DNA from: Mimachlamys varia
Lineage: Eukaryota; Mollusca; Bivalvia; Pectinida; Pectinidae
Length of the DNA stretch: 64,000 nucleotides
Direction of reading: 5' to 3'
Assembly (NCBI GenBank): GCA_947623455.1
Contig: OX392530.1
Coordinates: 37,417,405-37,481,404, forward strand
The notes below the pieces were generated by a model that did not search any database, was not told the origin of the DNA, and saw only the letters and a program-made list of their open reading frames with translations. Each line of letters starts with the position of its first letter. The stretch's first letter is position 1. Shown here one piece after another: positions 28,101-43,100 of the stretch. The position numbers were made by a program, and so were the translations under genes.

Positions 28101-31100
28101 AGATACAGGTAAACAAGTGTTACACGTCTATCGCGTACTTACCTGTCTGTAGATACAGGTAAACAAGTGTTACACGTCTATCGTACTTACCTGTCTGTAG
28201 ATACAGGTAAACAAGTGTTACACGTCTATCGTACTTACCGTGTCTGTAGATACAGGTAAACAAGTGTAACAAGTCTATCATACTTACTTGTCTGTAGATA
28301 CAGGTAAACAAGTGTTACACGTCTATCGTACTTACCTGTCCGTAGATACAGGTAAACAATTGTTACACGTCTATCGCGTACTTACCGTGTCTGTAGATAC
28401 AGGTAAACAAGTGTTACACGTCTATCGTACTAACCTGTCTGTAGATACAGGTAAACAAGTGTTACACGTCTATCGTACTTACCTGTATGTAGATACAGGT
28501 AAACACGGGTTACACGTCTATCGTACTTACCTGTCTGTAGATACAGGTAAACAAGTATAACACGTCTATCGTACTTACCTGTCTGTAGATACAGGTAAAC
28601 AAGTGTTACACGTCTATCGTACTTACCTGTCTGTAGATACAGGTAAACAAGTGTTACACGTCTATCGTACTTACCTGTCTGTAGATACAGGTAAAGAAGT
28701 ATTACACGTCTATCGTACTTCCGTGTCTGTAGATACAGGTAAACAAGTGTTACACGTCTATCGTACTTACCTGTCTGTAGATACAGGTAAACAAGTGTTA
28801 CACGTCTATCGTACTTACCTGTCTGTAGATACAGGTAAACAAGTGTTACACGTCTATCGTACTGACCTGTCCGTAGATACAGGTAAACAAGTGTTACACG
28901 TCTATCGTACTTACCTGTCTGTAGATACAGGTAAACAAGTGTTACACGTCTATCGTACTTACCTGTCTGTAGATACAGGTAAACAAGTGTTACACGTCTA
29001 TCATACTAACCGTGTCTGTAGATACAGGTAAACAAGTGTAACAAGTCTATCATACTAACCTGTCTGTAGATACAGGTAAACAAGTGTTACACGTCCATCG
29101 TACTTACCTGTCTGTAGATACAGGTAAACAAGTGTTACACGTCTATCGTACTTACCTGTCTGTAGATACAGGTAAACAAGTGTTACACGTCTATCGTGCT
29201 TACCGTGTCTGTAGATACAGGTAAACAAGTGTAACAAGTCTATCATACTTACCTGTCTGTAGATACAGGTAAACAAGTGTTACACGTCTATCGTACTTAC
29301 CTGTCTGTAGATACAGGTAAACAATTGTTACACGTCTATCGTACTTACCGTGTCTGTAGATACAGGTAAACAAGTGTAACACGTCTATCGTACTTACCTG
29401 TCTGTAGATACAGGTAAACAAGTGTTACACGTCTATTGTACTTACCTGTCTGTAGATACAGATAAACAAGTGTTACACGTCTATCGTACTTACCTGTCTG
29501 TAGATACAGGTAAACAAGTGTTACACGTCTTTCGTACTTACCTGTCTGTAGATACAGGTAAACACGGGTTACACGTCTATCGTACTTACCTGTCTGTAGA
29601 TACAGGTAAACAAGTATTACACGTCTATCGTACTTCCGTGTCTGTAGATACAGGTAAACAAGTGTTACACGTCTATCGTACTTACCTGTCTGTAGATACA
29701 GGTAAACAAGTGTTACACGTCTATCGTACTTACCTGTCTGTAGATACAGGTAAACAAGTGTAACAAGTCTATCATACTTACCTGTCTGTAGATACAGGTA
29801 AACAAGTGTTACACGGCTATCGTACTTACCTGTCTGTAGATACAGGTAAACAATTGTTACACGTCTATCGCGTACTTACCGTGTCTGTAGATACAGGTAA
29901 ACAAGTGTTACACGTCTATCGTACTGACCTGTCTGTAGATACAGGTAAACAAGTGTTACACGTCTATCATACTAACCGTGTCTGTAGATACAGGTAAACA
30001 AGTGTAACAAGTCTATCATACTTACCTGTCTGTAGATACAGGTAAACAAGTGTTACACGTCTATCGTACTTACCTGTCTGTAGATACAGGTAAACAAGTG
30101 TTACACGTCTATCGTACTTACCTGTCTGTAGATACAGGTAAACAAGTGTAACAAGTCTATCATACTTACCTATCTGTAGATACAGGTAAACAAGTGTTAC
30201 ACGTCTATCGTACTTACCTGTCTGTAGATACAGGTAAACAATTGTTACACGTCTATCGTACTTACCGTGTCTGTAGATACAGGTAAACAATTGTTACACG
30301 TCTATCGCGTACTTACCGTGTCTGTAGATACAGGTAAACAAGTGTTACACGTCTATCGTACTTACCTGTCTGTAGATACAGGTAAACAAGTGTTACACGT
30401 CTATCGTACTTACCTGTCTGTAGATACAGGTAAACACGGGTTACACGTCTATCGTACTTACCGTGTCTGTAGATACAGGTAAACAAGTGTAACAAGTCTA
30501 TCATACTTACCTGTCTGTAGATACAGGTAAACAAGTGTTACACGGCTATCGTACTTACCTGTCTGTAGATACAGGTAAACAATTGTTACACGTCTATCGC
30601 GTACTTACCGTGTCTGTAGATACAGGTAAACAAGTGTTACACGTCTATCGTACTTACCTGTCTGTAGGTACAGGTAAACAAGTGTTACACGTCTATCGTA
30701 CTTACCTGTCTGTAGATACAGGTAAACACGGGTTACACGTCTATCGTACTTACCTGTCTGTAGATACAGGTAAACAAGTATTACACGTCTATCGTACTTC
30801 CGTGTCTGTAGATACAGGTAAACAAGTGTTACACGTCTATCGTACTGACCTGTCTGTAGATACAGGTAAACAAGTGTTACACGTCTATCGTACTTACCTG
30901 TCTGTAGATACAGGTAAAGAAGTATTACACGTCTATCGTACTTCCGTGTCGGTAGATACAGGTAAACAAGTGTTACACGTCTATCGTACTGACCTGTCTG
31001 TAGATACAGGTAAACAAGTGTTACACGTCTATCGTACTTACCTGTCTGTAGATACAGGTAAACAAGTATTACACGTCTATCGTACTTACCTGTCCGTAGA

Positions 31101-34100
31101 TACAGGTAAACAAGTGTTACACGTCTATCGTACTGACCTGTCTGTAGATACAGGTAAACAAGTGTTACACGTCTATCGTACTTACCTGTCTGTAGATACA
31201 GGTAAACAAGTGTTACACGTCTATCGTACTTACCTGTCTGTAGATACAGGTAAACAAGTGTAACAAGTCTATCATACTTACCTATCTGTAGATACAGGTA
31301 AACAAGTGTTACACGTCTATCGTACTTACCTGTCTGTAGATACAGGTAAACAATTGTTACACGTCTATCGTACTTACCGTGTCTGTAGATACAGGTAAAC
31401 AATTGTTACACGTCTATCGCGTACTTACCGTGTCTGTAGATACAGGTAAACAAGTGTTACACGTCTATCGTACTTACCTGTCTGTAGATACAGGTAAACA
31501 AGTGTTACACGTCTATCGTACTTACCTGTCTGTAGATACAGGTAAACACGGGTTACACGTCTATCGTACTTACCGTGTCTGTAGATACAGGTAAACAAGT
31601 GTAACAAGTCTATCATACTTACCTGTCTGTAGATACAGGTAAACAAGTGTTACACGGCTATCGTACTTACCTGTCTGTAGATACAGGTAAACAATTGTTA
31701 CACGTCTATCGCGTACTTACCGTGTCTGTAGATACAGGTAAACAAGTGTTACACGTCTATCGTACTTACCTGTCTGTAGGTACAGGTAAACAAGTGTTAC
31801 ACGTCTATCGTACTTACCTGTCTGTAGATACAGGTAAACACGGGTTACACGTCTATCGTACTTACCTGTCTGTAGATACAGGTAAACAAGTATTACACGT
31901 CTATCGTACTTCCGTGTCTGTAGATACAGGTAAACAAGTGTTACACGTCTATCGTACTGACCTGTCTGTAGATACAGGTAAACAAGTGTTACACGTCTAT
32001 CGTACTTACCTGTCTGTAGATACAGGTAAAGAAGTATTACACGTCTATCGTACTTCCGTGTCGGTAGATACAGGTAAACAAGTGTTACACGTCTATCGTA
32101 CTGACCTGTCTGTAGATACAGGTAAACAAGTGTTACACGTCTATCGTACTTACCTGTCTGTAGATACAGGTAAACAAGTATTACACGTCTATCGTACTTA
32201 CCTGTCCGTAGATACAGGTAAACAAGTGTTACACGTCTATCGTACTGACCTGTCTGTAGATACAGGTAAACAAGTGTTACACGTCTATCGTACTTACCTG
32301 TCTGTAGATACAGGTAAACAAGTGTTACACGTCTATCATACTAACCGTGTCTGTAGATACAGGTAAACAAGTGTAACAAGTCTATCATACTTACCTGTCT
32401 GTAGATACAGGTAAACAAGTGTTACACGTCTATCGTACTTACCTGTCTGTAGATACAGGTAAACAAGTGTTACACGTCTATCGTACTTACCTGTCTGTAG
32501 ATACAGGTAAACAAGTGTAACAAGTCTATCATACTTACCTGTCTGTAGATACAGGTAAACAAGTGTTACACGTCTATCGTACTTACCTGTCTGTAGATAC
32601 AGGTAAACAATTGTTACACGTCTATCGTACTTACCTGTCTGTAGATACAGGTAAACAAGTATTACACGTCTATCGTACTTACCTGTCTGTAGATACAGGT
32701 AAACAAGTGTTACACGTCTATTGTACTTACCTGTCTGTAGATACAGATGAACAAGTGTTACACGTCTATCGTACTTACCTGTCTGTAGATACAGGTAAAC
32801 AAGTGTTACACGTCTTTCGTACTTACCTGTCTGTAGATACAGGTAAACACGGGTTACACGTCTATCGTACTTACCTGTCTGTAGATACAGGTAAACAAGT
32901 ATTACACGTCTATCGTACTTACCTGTCTGTAGATACAGGTAAACAAGTGTTACACGTCTATCGTACTTACCTGTCCGTAGATACAGGTAAACACGGGTTA
33001 CACGTCTATCGTACTTACCTGTCTGTAGATACAGGTAAACAAGTATTACACGTCTATCGTACTTCCGTGTCTGTAGATACAGGTAAACAAGTGTTACACG
33101 TCTATCGTACTTACCTGTCTGTAAATACAGGTAAACAAGTGTTACACGTCTATCGTACTTACCTGTCTGTAGATACAGGTAAACAAGTGTTACACGTCTA
33201 TCGTACTTACCTGTCTGTAGATACAGGTAAACAAGTGTTACACGTCTATCGTACTTACCGTGTCTGTAGATACAGGTAAACAAGTGTAACAAGTCTATCA
33301 TACTTACCTGTCTGTAGATACAGGTAAACAAGTGTTACACGTCTATCGTACTTACCTGTCTGTAGATACAGGTAAACAATTGTTACACGTCTATCGTACT
33401 TACCGTGTCTGTAGATACAGGTAAACAATTGTTACACGTCTATCGCGTACTTACCGTGTCTGTAGATACAGGTAAACAAGTGTTACACGTCTATCGTACT
33501 TACCTGTCTGTAGATACAGGTAAACAAGTATTACACGTCTATCGTACTTACCTGTCTGTAGATACAGGTAAACACGGGTTACACGTCTATCGTACTTACC
33601 TGTCTGTAGATACAGGTAAACAAGTATTACACGTCTATCGTACTTCCGTGTCTGTAGATACAGGTAAACAAGTGTTACACGTCTATCGTACTGACCTGTC
33701 TTTAGATACAGGTAAACAAGTGTTACACGTCTATCGTACTTACCTGTCTGTAGATACAGGTAAACAAGTGTTACACGTCTATCGTACTTACCTGTCTGTA
33801 GATACAGGTAAACAAGTGTTACACGTCTATCGTACTTACCTGTCTGTAGATACAGGTAAACAAGTGTAACAAGTCTATCATACTTACCTGTCTGTAGATA
33901 CAGGTAAACAAGTGTTACACGTCTATCGTACTGACCTGTCTGTAGATACAGGTAAACAATTGTTACACGTCTATCGTACTTACCGTGTCTGTAGATACAG
34001 GTAAACAAGTGTTACACGTCTATCGTACTTACCTGTCTGTAGATACAGGTAAACAAGTGTTACACGTCTATTGTACTTACCTGTCTGTAGATACAGATAA

Positions 34101-37100
34101 ACAAGTGTTACACGTCTATCGTACTTACCTGTCTGTAGATACAGGTAAACAAGTGTTACACGTCTTTCGTACTTACCTGTCTGTAGATACAGGTAAACAC
34201 GGGTTACACGTCTATCGTACTTACCTGTCTGTAGATACAGGTAAACAAGTATTACACGTCTATCGTACTTACCTGTCTGTAGATACAGGTAAACAAGTGT
34301 TACACGTCTATCGTACTTACCTGTCCGTAGATACAGGTAAACAAGTGTTACACGTCTATCGTACTTACCTGTCTGTAGATACAGGTAAACAAGTATTACA
34401 CGTCTATCGTACTTCCGTGTCTGTAGATACAGGTAAACAAGTGTTACACGTCTATCGTACTTACCTGTCTGTAAATACAGGTAAACAAGTGTTACACGTC
34501 TATCGTACTTACCTGTCTGTAGATACAGGTAAACAAGTGTTACACGTCTATCGTACTTCCGTGTCTGTAGATACAGGTAAACAAGTGTTACACGTCTATC
34601 GTACTGACCTGTCTGTAGATACAGGTAAACAAGTGTTACACGTCTATCGTACTTACCTGTCTGTAGATACAGGTAAACAAGTGTTACACGTCTATCGTAC
34701 TGACCTGTCCGTAGATACAGGTAAACAAGTGTTACACGTCTATCGTACTGACCTGTCTGTAGATACAGGTAAACAAGTGTTACACGTCTATCGTACTTAC
34801 CTGTCTGTAGATACAGGTAAACAAGTGTTACACGTCTATCGTACTTACCTGTCTGTAGATACAGGTAAACAAGTGTTACACGTCTATCGTACTGACCGTG
34901 TCTGTAGATACAGGTAAACAAGTGTTACACGTCTATCGTACTTACCTGTCTGTAGATACAGGTAAACAAGTGTTACACGTCTATCGTACTTACCTGTCTG
35001 TAGATACAGGTAAACAAGTGTTACACGTCTCTCGTACTTACCTGTTTGTAGATACAGGTAAACAAGTGTTACATGTCTATCGTACTTACCGTGTCTGTAG
35101 ATACAAGGAAACAAGTGTTACACATCTATCGTACTTACTGTGTCTGTAGTCAATGTCGATCCTGGCTATAGTGAAATCACCCGTGAGGTTTACCCACCAA
35201 CGAGGGAAATTCTCAACATTTGTGTGAACACATCTTTGAAAAAATGTATTTTGTCTATATTTGGTTCCGTCCACAACATTTTCAGCTTTTGCCTGCGGAA
35301 CCCAAGCTGATGAGACCCAGGCTGGTTTATGAAACGCCACATTAACTACAATAAAACAATAACACTGAATGAAACCTTTACGCAAAAATAATTATACCAA
35401 CTATTACATTGCTGAACATAATCAAGCAAAATTATGTTTCAAATATTCAATGAATATTTCATATATCCATACGATCAATGCTTATACGAACTCAAGTATT
35501 CTACACATCAGCATTGCATAATGTTTTAATTAAACGGTGAGTCTGATAATAAAATTATTAAAATAAAAGATAGGTCAGCATTAAAAATGTGAAAATATTA
35601 CGGAAAATACATATATATGTTCGCTTCAACTGCTCATCTAGGTATTCAACACATTCTTTTTTATGTTGCATTGCATATCACATAATTATTTGAGCGGAGG
35701 AATTCAGTCATGTGCCATTATATACGCCCTCTAGAATGGCCGTATTATAAACGTTGCATTCGCAGCATTAACAGTTCATCTAGACACCGGTCATTGTATA
35801 GCCTGTGGAGAGTTTGGCTTTATCAACATATGACATAACATATTCGAGCTTCATTTGGTAGAGGTAATTAAAATGACACCAACAATCACAAATGATATCC
35901 CAGATGAAATAGATACTCGACATACATTACTAGTCACAGTGCACATTAAAACCAGCTTAGGTAGCAGGCTACAATAGCGCATGGTAGCTATGGGTGATAG
36001 GTTTTTTACAGTGAATCGCCACTGCAATGCTAGAGGAACAGTTCAGGTTCGGAATAAACAATTACCCCACTGTGTGTTTGAGGTGACGTATTACATGTAT
36101 GTTATTTTTGATACCGAAGAAGTGTGAAGTGATATTTAAATAGTGGTATTGATAACAAAAAAAGAGTTTCGTGGTTCATACAGTGTACTATTGTGATACT
36201 GATAACGAGAAAGAGATAGGAAGTGTTATATCCTAACATTGATAGTGAGGTGATCTGAACTTAATAATGCATAATGCAATAAATGCAATTTTGGTTGTGA
36301 CATTGATTACGGGAAGAGTTGTATTGAAGAGGTGTTTTATCCTAAGTTTGATAGTGGGGTGATCTGTTTAACCTTAATACTGTAATGTTGATTGTGATAT
36401 TGACAGAGGACAATAAGTACACCTCTGTGTGACAATGAGGAAGTAAGAGATCTGACACATCAGTGTGGCCGAGAGGAAGTGTTATATCCAGTCTTTATCT
36501 ATATTGTAAATACCACATACGGATTATGTCGTTAATTTGATTACGGCCACAATATAACAGGAAATACATTATGTCGGATTTAAGTACGAAAGCTAAATGC
36601 ATCCAGCTTTATTTTATGAAGTGTAATTTTCATATATATATCTATGATTTTCAAATATTAACAAAGAGTGAAATGTTCTATTTTCCCTGTACGACTTAAG
36701 TAAAATTGTTGTGAAATACAAAGATGTAGAAATTATTTTTTATTGAGGTGTAAGTTAATTAATTGATCCTGGTATAAGTGAGTGTGAAAGTAGTAAGCAG
36801 CATATAATATATGTGAATTTGTGTATTAAGGAAGTACTATAATGTTTCAAGTACATCATGCACGTAAGGAGTAACGTATTAAAGGTCAACAGCACCATCC
36901 TTCTCTATCCGAGAACTAGAGGCACTTCTGGAGTGTATGTAATATTATTTTGCAAACTCATGTTAAATTCTGTAAACACACAATCACGGGCTGGGAGTAT
37001 CTTTCTTCAGAGCTTCAAATGTCCAGCTTTGAATTTTTTGTTGATTTTGTTTTACGCCCTATTAACAGCCAGGGTCATTTAAGGACGTGTCAGGTTTTGG

Positions 37101-40100
37101 AGGTGGAGGAAAGCCAGCGTACCTGGAGAATAACCATCGAACTTCGGCCAGTACCTGGCAACTGCCCCACGTGGGTTTTCCAGAAGTGAACGGCTAGTAG
37201 TAAAATTTTGGGACACCTTAACCACTCGGCCACCACGAACCCCGTTCAAATATGGATAGGGATCACAAGCATCACATGGTGATGACGTCATTGTATAAGA
37301 TAAAACTGTGTGTGAATGACATATAGTGTTAGATGTGAATAGGTCAGTATAGTCACGATATAGGTTTGTGCTATATTGTTGAAGGTGACGTTATATTTAA
37401 TATCATATTGAGTTTGGTATGACGTAATCATTAAAATCACATTGAAGGTACATTTGCATATGTCATTGAATTCGGTAGTAAAGCATATTGTAGTTAAATT
37501 TCATAATACACATGTAATTGAATTCAAGTTATAGGTAAAAGACTACTGAGTATTTGCGTCATGATTAGATTCAAAGTATCGGTAAATGACATTACGTTTG
37601 GTGGTGACGTCTTCAGTTTAAAATTATAGGTAAATGGCCTAGGGTTTTATGGTGACTCCGTCATTAGTTTTATTATATATGTAAATCTCAAAGAAGTATG
37701 TAAGTTACAGTTTCTAGCAATGACGTCACAATTAATAGCATACAGTGTGTTTAAATCCTTTTAATGTCGTTTAAGCTCTAGGTCTGTAGCAGAAAGTCCA
37801 TTAAATCGGCGACGTATTTACATTTTGTAAATTGATGTAGATGAAGTGGAATAATTCAATATAAAGAATATTTTACAACAACAACGAAACGTCAATACAA
37901 GGTTTTATTTGTTTGTATTTATTGTTTCTTGTATACAGATAAAACATTTGTAAATTTTTTGTAGATTCGGATATTCGCGAAATAATAATCATAAACTATT
38001 TTCAATAATTTCTTTTCACTTCAATAGCACATTCCGATCCATTGTTGCAGTCATCTTTTATTGCTAAAGTTTCCGCTCTCAGTCTCCCCTGTGTATACGT
38101 GTATAAGGGGGATGTTAAATTCTTCGTGTCTGTGGGTCGACGCGTATTTAAGGGCGGAAAGAAAATGTACCGTACGTAAGTGATATGTATTGACAATGAA
38201 AGTTTGCTATAAAGGAAATCGTCACTTGATCTACTCTAAAACATCTTAACAGGAAGAGAACAGCATCACGTGTCACTACGTACGTAAAGGTCATCAGCTC
38301 ATACGTATGAGAGTACATTGTTTCATAAACAATCCTTCTCCAACCATAATTTTACAGGAGTTCGCTAATTTCAGAACCAAATGTGTATGCCTTCCAATTA
38401 TAGCGTACCTATCTAAGGATAATTAGTTTAAGAAAATGTCTATATGTTGCATCCTTTGTCATATTATTATTTTTTATGATGTTGGCATATACATAACAAA
38501 ACAAACCGAACTTAAAACTTCTACCCATCTCCAACCCCACAAGGTACTGCTCATGTTGTATACAATTCATCAACATTCGTTTGATGTGGATAGAAATGTC
38601 ATTGTGTTAGTAGCTATTTCGTTTAGTAACTAGTTAGTCAACGTTTTTGTCTCATTACATTCGAAGATATGGTATTTCAATATTATAAAGAACATGAATG
38701 ATATAGCAAATATTGTTGTAACAGGTTCGAAAAGACGACGTTGTATTGTAAACAATGTTTATAGCACGTCACAGGTCCAGACAGATGATGTTATATTGTA
38801 CACAGTATTTAAAGCACGTCACAGGTCCAAACAGATGATGATGTATTGTAAACAATGTTTATAGCACGTCACAGGTCCAGACAGATGATGTTATATTGTA
38901 AACAATATTCAAAGCACGTCACAGGTCCAGACAGATGATGTTATATTGTAAACAATGTTTATATCACGTCACAGGTCCAGACAGATGATGTTGTATTGTA
39001 AACAATGTTTACAGCACGTCACAGATCCAGACAGATGATGATGCATTGTAAACAATGTTTATAGCACGCCACAGGTCCAGACAGGTGATGTATTGTAAAC
39101 AATGTTTATAGCACGTCACAGGTCCAGACAGATGATGATGTAGTGTAAACAATGTTTATAGCACGTCACATGTCGAGACAGGTGATGTTGTATTGTAAAC
39201 AAAGTTTATATCACGTCACAGGTCCAGACAGATGATGATGTATTGTAAACAATGTTTATATCGAGCCACAGGTCCAGATAGGTTATGTTTTATTGTAAAC
39301 AATATCTATATCACGTCACAGGTCCAGACAGATGATGCTGTATTGTAAACAATGTTTATATCACATCACAGGTCCAGACAGATGATGTTGTATTGTAAAC
39401 AATGTTGATATCACGCCACAGGTACAGACAGATGATGTTGTATTGTAAACAATGTTTATAGCACGTCACAGGTCCAGACAGATGATGTTGTATTGTAAGC
39501 AATGTTTATAGCACGTCACAGGTCCAGATAGGTTATGTTTTATTGTAAACAATATCTGTATCACGTCACAGGTCCAGGCAGATGATGTTATATTGTAAAC
39601 AATGTTTATAGCACGCCACAGGTCCAGATAGGTTATGTTTTATTGTAAACAATATCTATATCACGTCTCAGGTCCAGACAGATGATGTTGTATTGTAAAC
39701 AATGTTTATAGCACGTCACAGGTCCAGACAGATGATGTATTGTAAACAATGTTTATATCACGTCACAGGTCCAAACAGATGATGTTATATTGTAAACAAT
39801 GTTTATAGCACGTCACAGGTCCAGACAGATGATGTATTGTAAACAATGTTTATAGCACGTCACAAGGCCAGACAGATGATGTATTGTAAACAATGTTTAT
39901 ATCACGTCACAGGTCCAGACAGATGATGCATTGTAAACAATGTTTATAGCACGTCACAGGTCCAGACAGATGATGTTGTATTGTAAACAATGTTTATATC
40001 ACGTCACAGGTCCAGACAGAGTATGTTATATTGTAAACAATGTTTATAGCACGTCACAGGTCCAGACAGATGATGTTGTATTGTAAACAATGTTTATATC

Positions 40101-43100
40101 ACGTCACAGGTCAAGACAGATGATGTTGTATTGTAAACAATATTTATAGCACGTCAAAGGTCCAGACAGATGATGTATTGTAAACAATGTTTATATCACG
40201 TCACAGGTCCAGACAGATGATGTTGTATTGTAAACAATATGTATAGCACGTCACAGGTCCAGACAGATGATGTATTGTAAACAATGTTTATATCACGTCA
40301 CAGGTCCAGACAGATGATGTTGTATTGTAAACAATATGTATAGCACGTCACAGGTCCAGACAGATGATGTATTGTAAACAATGTTTATATCACGTCACAG
40401 GTCCAGACAGATGATGCATTGTAAACAATGTTTATAGCACGTCACAGGTCCAGACAGATGATGTTGTATTGTAAACAATGTTTATATCACGTCACAGGTC
40501 CAGACAGATGATGTTATATTGTAAACAATGTTTATAGCACGTCACAGGTCCAGACAGATGATGTTGTATTGTAAACAATGTTTATATCACGTCACAGGTC
40601 AAGACAGATGATGTTGTATTGTAAACAATATTTATAGCACGTCAAAGGTCCAGACAGATGATGAATTGTAAACAATGTTTATATCACGTCACAGGTCCAG
40701 GCAGATGATGTTGTATTGTAAACAATATGTATAGCACGTCACAGGTCCAGACAGATGATGTATTGTAAACAATGTTTATATCACGTCACAGGTCCAGGCA
40801 GATAATGTTGTATTGTAAACAATGTTAATAGCACGTCACAAGTCCAGACAGATGATGGTGTATTGTAAACAATGTTTATATCACGCCATATGTCCAGATA
40901 GGTTATGTTTTATTGTAAACAATATCTATATTACGTCACTGGTCCAGACAGATGATGTATTGTAAACAATGTTAATATCACGTCATTGGTCCAGACAGAT
41001 GATGTTATATTGTAAACAATGTTTATAGCACGTCACAGGTCCAGACAGATGATTATGTATTGTAAACAATGTTTATAACACGTCACAGGTCCAGACAGAT
41101 GATGTTGTATTGTAAACAATGTTAATATCACGTCACGGGTCCAGACAGATGATGTAGTGTAAACAATGTTTATATCACGTCACAAAGCAAACAGAGCAGG
41201 TTGTATCGTTACGGCTACAGTATATAAACCTTTAAGTAGATGGCAGCAGTCTAATAAAAATTCGTGATGAAAATGTTAGAAAGTTTTATAAGTCTTCGAA
41301 TACATTTTTTTGTTCAATGCATTTATACCTAAACTGACAGGATATGAATATATTTTCTCTCCTCGATTAGTTTAAGGATGTATTCTTCTGGGGTTTCAGT
41401 CACGTTCAAGTCTCGTTTTGATCTCATTTAAATATTTTACATTATATTGAAGAAATTTTGATTAATTTTAAAAGCGTATATGCATCTGAAAATTGGGTAA
41501 AAAATATAGGTGTCTGTTGCTTGTAGAACTTTTTTATATGAATTTTAAGAAATTACCAATTTGGCGGCCATGTTGAAAATGCGTATTTCTGCGTATATTT
41601 TGCACTTTGTGAAATTTCACCATTTGATGCTGGATTGATTTCTTAAAAAACATCAGTGTTTCGCCATTTTTAATCATAGCACGCTAATTTTTGCTGTACA
41701 ATAATGTTCAATATTATAGAAATATTATGCAACAAAGTGGATAATTGTATTCTTTTGCATTTTTGTCATATTTTTAATATAACTGGAGCACTTTTTATTT
41801 TTGAACCCGAAATTGTGTTAAATAACACAAATAGTAACGGGACCGATCATAGCACAAAATGAGCACGCTGTCACATATCCTTTTCTTTGCATTTTCTGCC
41901 ATACCATGAACTCCGATTTCCATAAATGTATATTCGAAAAAAAGTTTAATACAGGAAACTTTTGACTTCACAGAAGAATACATCCTTAGAGGATACCTAT
42001 TTTAACTCGTATAGCCCGAGGGTTCAAATGCTCTAGATGTCGTTGTTTGGAAAATAGTTTTTAGTGTTTATTTGGAATTACATGTCAGTGTAAAATATCA
42101 ATAGATGTTGTATTTATGAATTTAAAAGATAAGAACTACATTATACTAAATCATGTGCTTGTGTCTAACTCAGACATAAGCAATCGATTTAGTACAATGT
42201 ATTCCCGTCAGTTTTAACCGTTTTATATTTTTAAATTCAACGTATTTTAAAAACTGCTATCATTACAAATACAAGTGGGTTATTTCCCTGCAAATATTTC
42301 AGAATATTTCATTATACTGGTCTTATGTACAAAATGAATTGGTTTGTTTTGGGAAGTTGTTTTTTACGTCCCATTAACAGCTATGGTCATCTGAGAACGT
42401 GCCAGATTTAAGTGGTGGAGGAAAGCCGGAGTTCCCGGAGAAAAATCAATTAACGACCTAAGGCCAGTCTCTGGCGACTGTCCTACGTAGACCTAGAACG
42501 CGCGACCAAGAGGTGGAGGGCTAGTGGTAACAATCACCATACAATTACACATCGTACATTCTGATTGAAACCTAGAAATAAAAGTTTGTGTATTGAGTAG
42601 AATACCAGAGAGTTTAGAAATGTTTGTCTTTGTTTAGTATAAGGAAGCATAAGAAAAACATTGTAAAAAGGAAGTGCTTTGAAAGGGGAACCACATATTT
42701 ATACAAGCGGGGCTATCATTTAGACGTGACTTTAATAGATTCGAGTTCAAATTACAACAAGACTTTCTTATTAGAAAACAGTAATAATAAAAAATATGAA
42801 TTTGAATTGGTTTAACATACGTACCCGATGAATGATACCATGCCCAATAGAAGATATAGTGGGGCTGGTTGTGATTTATGAAGTTTTTGAATTTTAAAAT
42901 GCATGTACAGATACATCAGATAAACCTCTCGTGTCGAATATTCAAATCTCCATTTATAAAGAAATGAGGACTGTGTTTTTTTCATATTTTCTTCTAATTG
43001 TGTTGGGGTGCATCCGCCCGCCCTCCTTCACTCCTCTTTCTATAAAATACTAATAAGACAACCTCTATCCTGACGTCAAAAACGACAAATGACAGTCAAT

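Noticed and set aside
26489..35149. Long open frames on both strands with [16 protein letters not shown] or [16 protein letters not shown] repeats (up to 331 codons)
   Set aside because: They follow from a 48-bp tandem unit with no stop codon in those frames; simultaneous opposite-strand frames and location inside an intron show they are not genes.
37048..37243. A functional tRNA gene
   Set aside because: Only a box A-like head is present, box B is damaged, and the rest is a SINE body also found at 42358.
25721..41190. CRISPR-like arrays
   Set aside because: Units are contiguous with no unique spacers, and the context is a spliced animal gene.
42624..42815. 63-codon plus-strand frame in RPTP intron 1
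   Set aside because: No domain, splice or compositional support; chance AT-rich frame.
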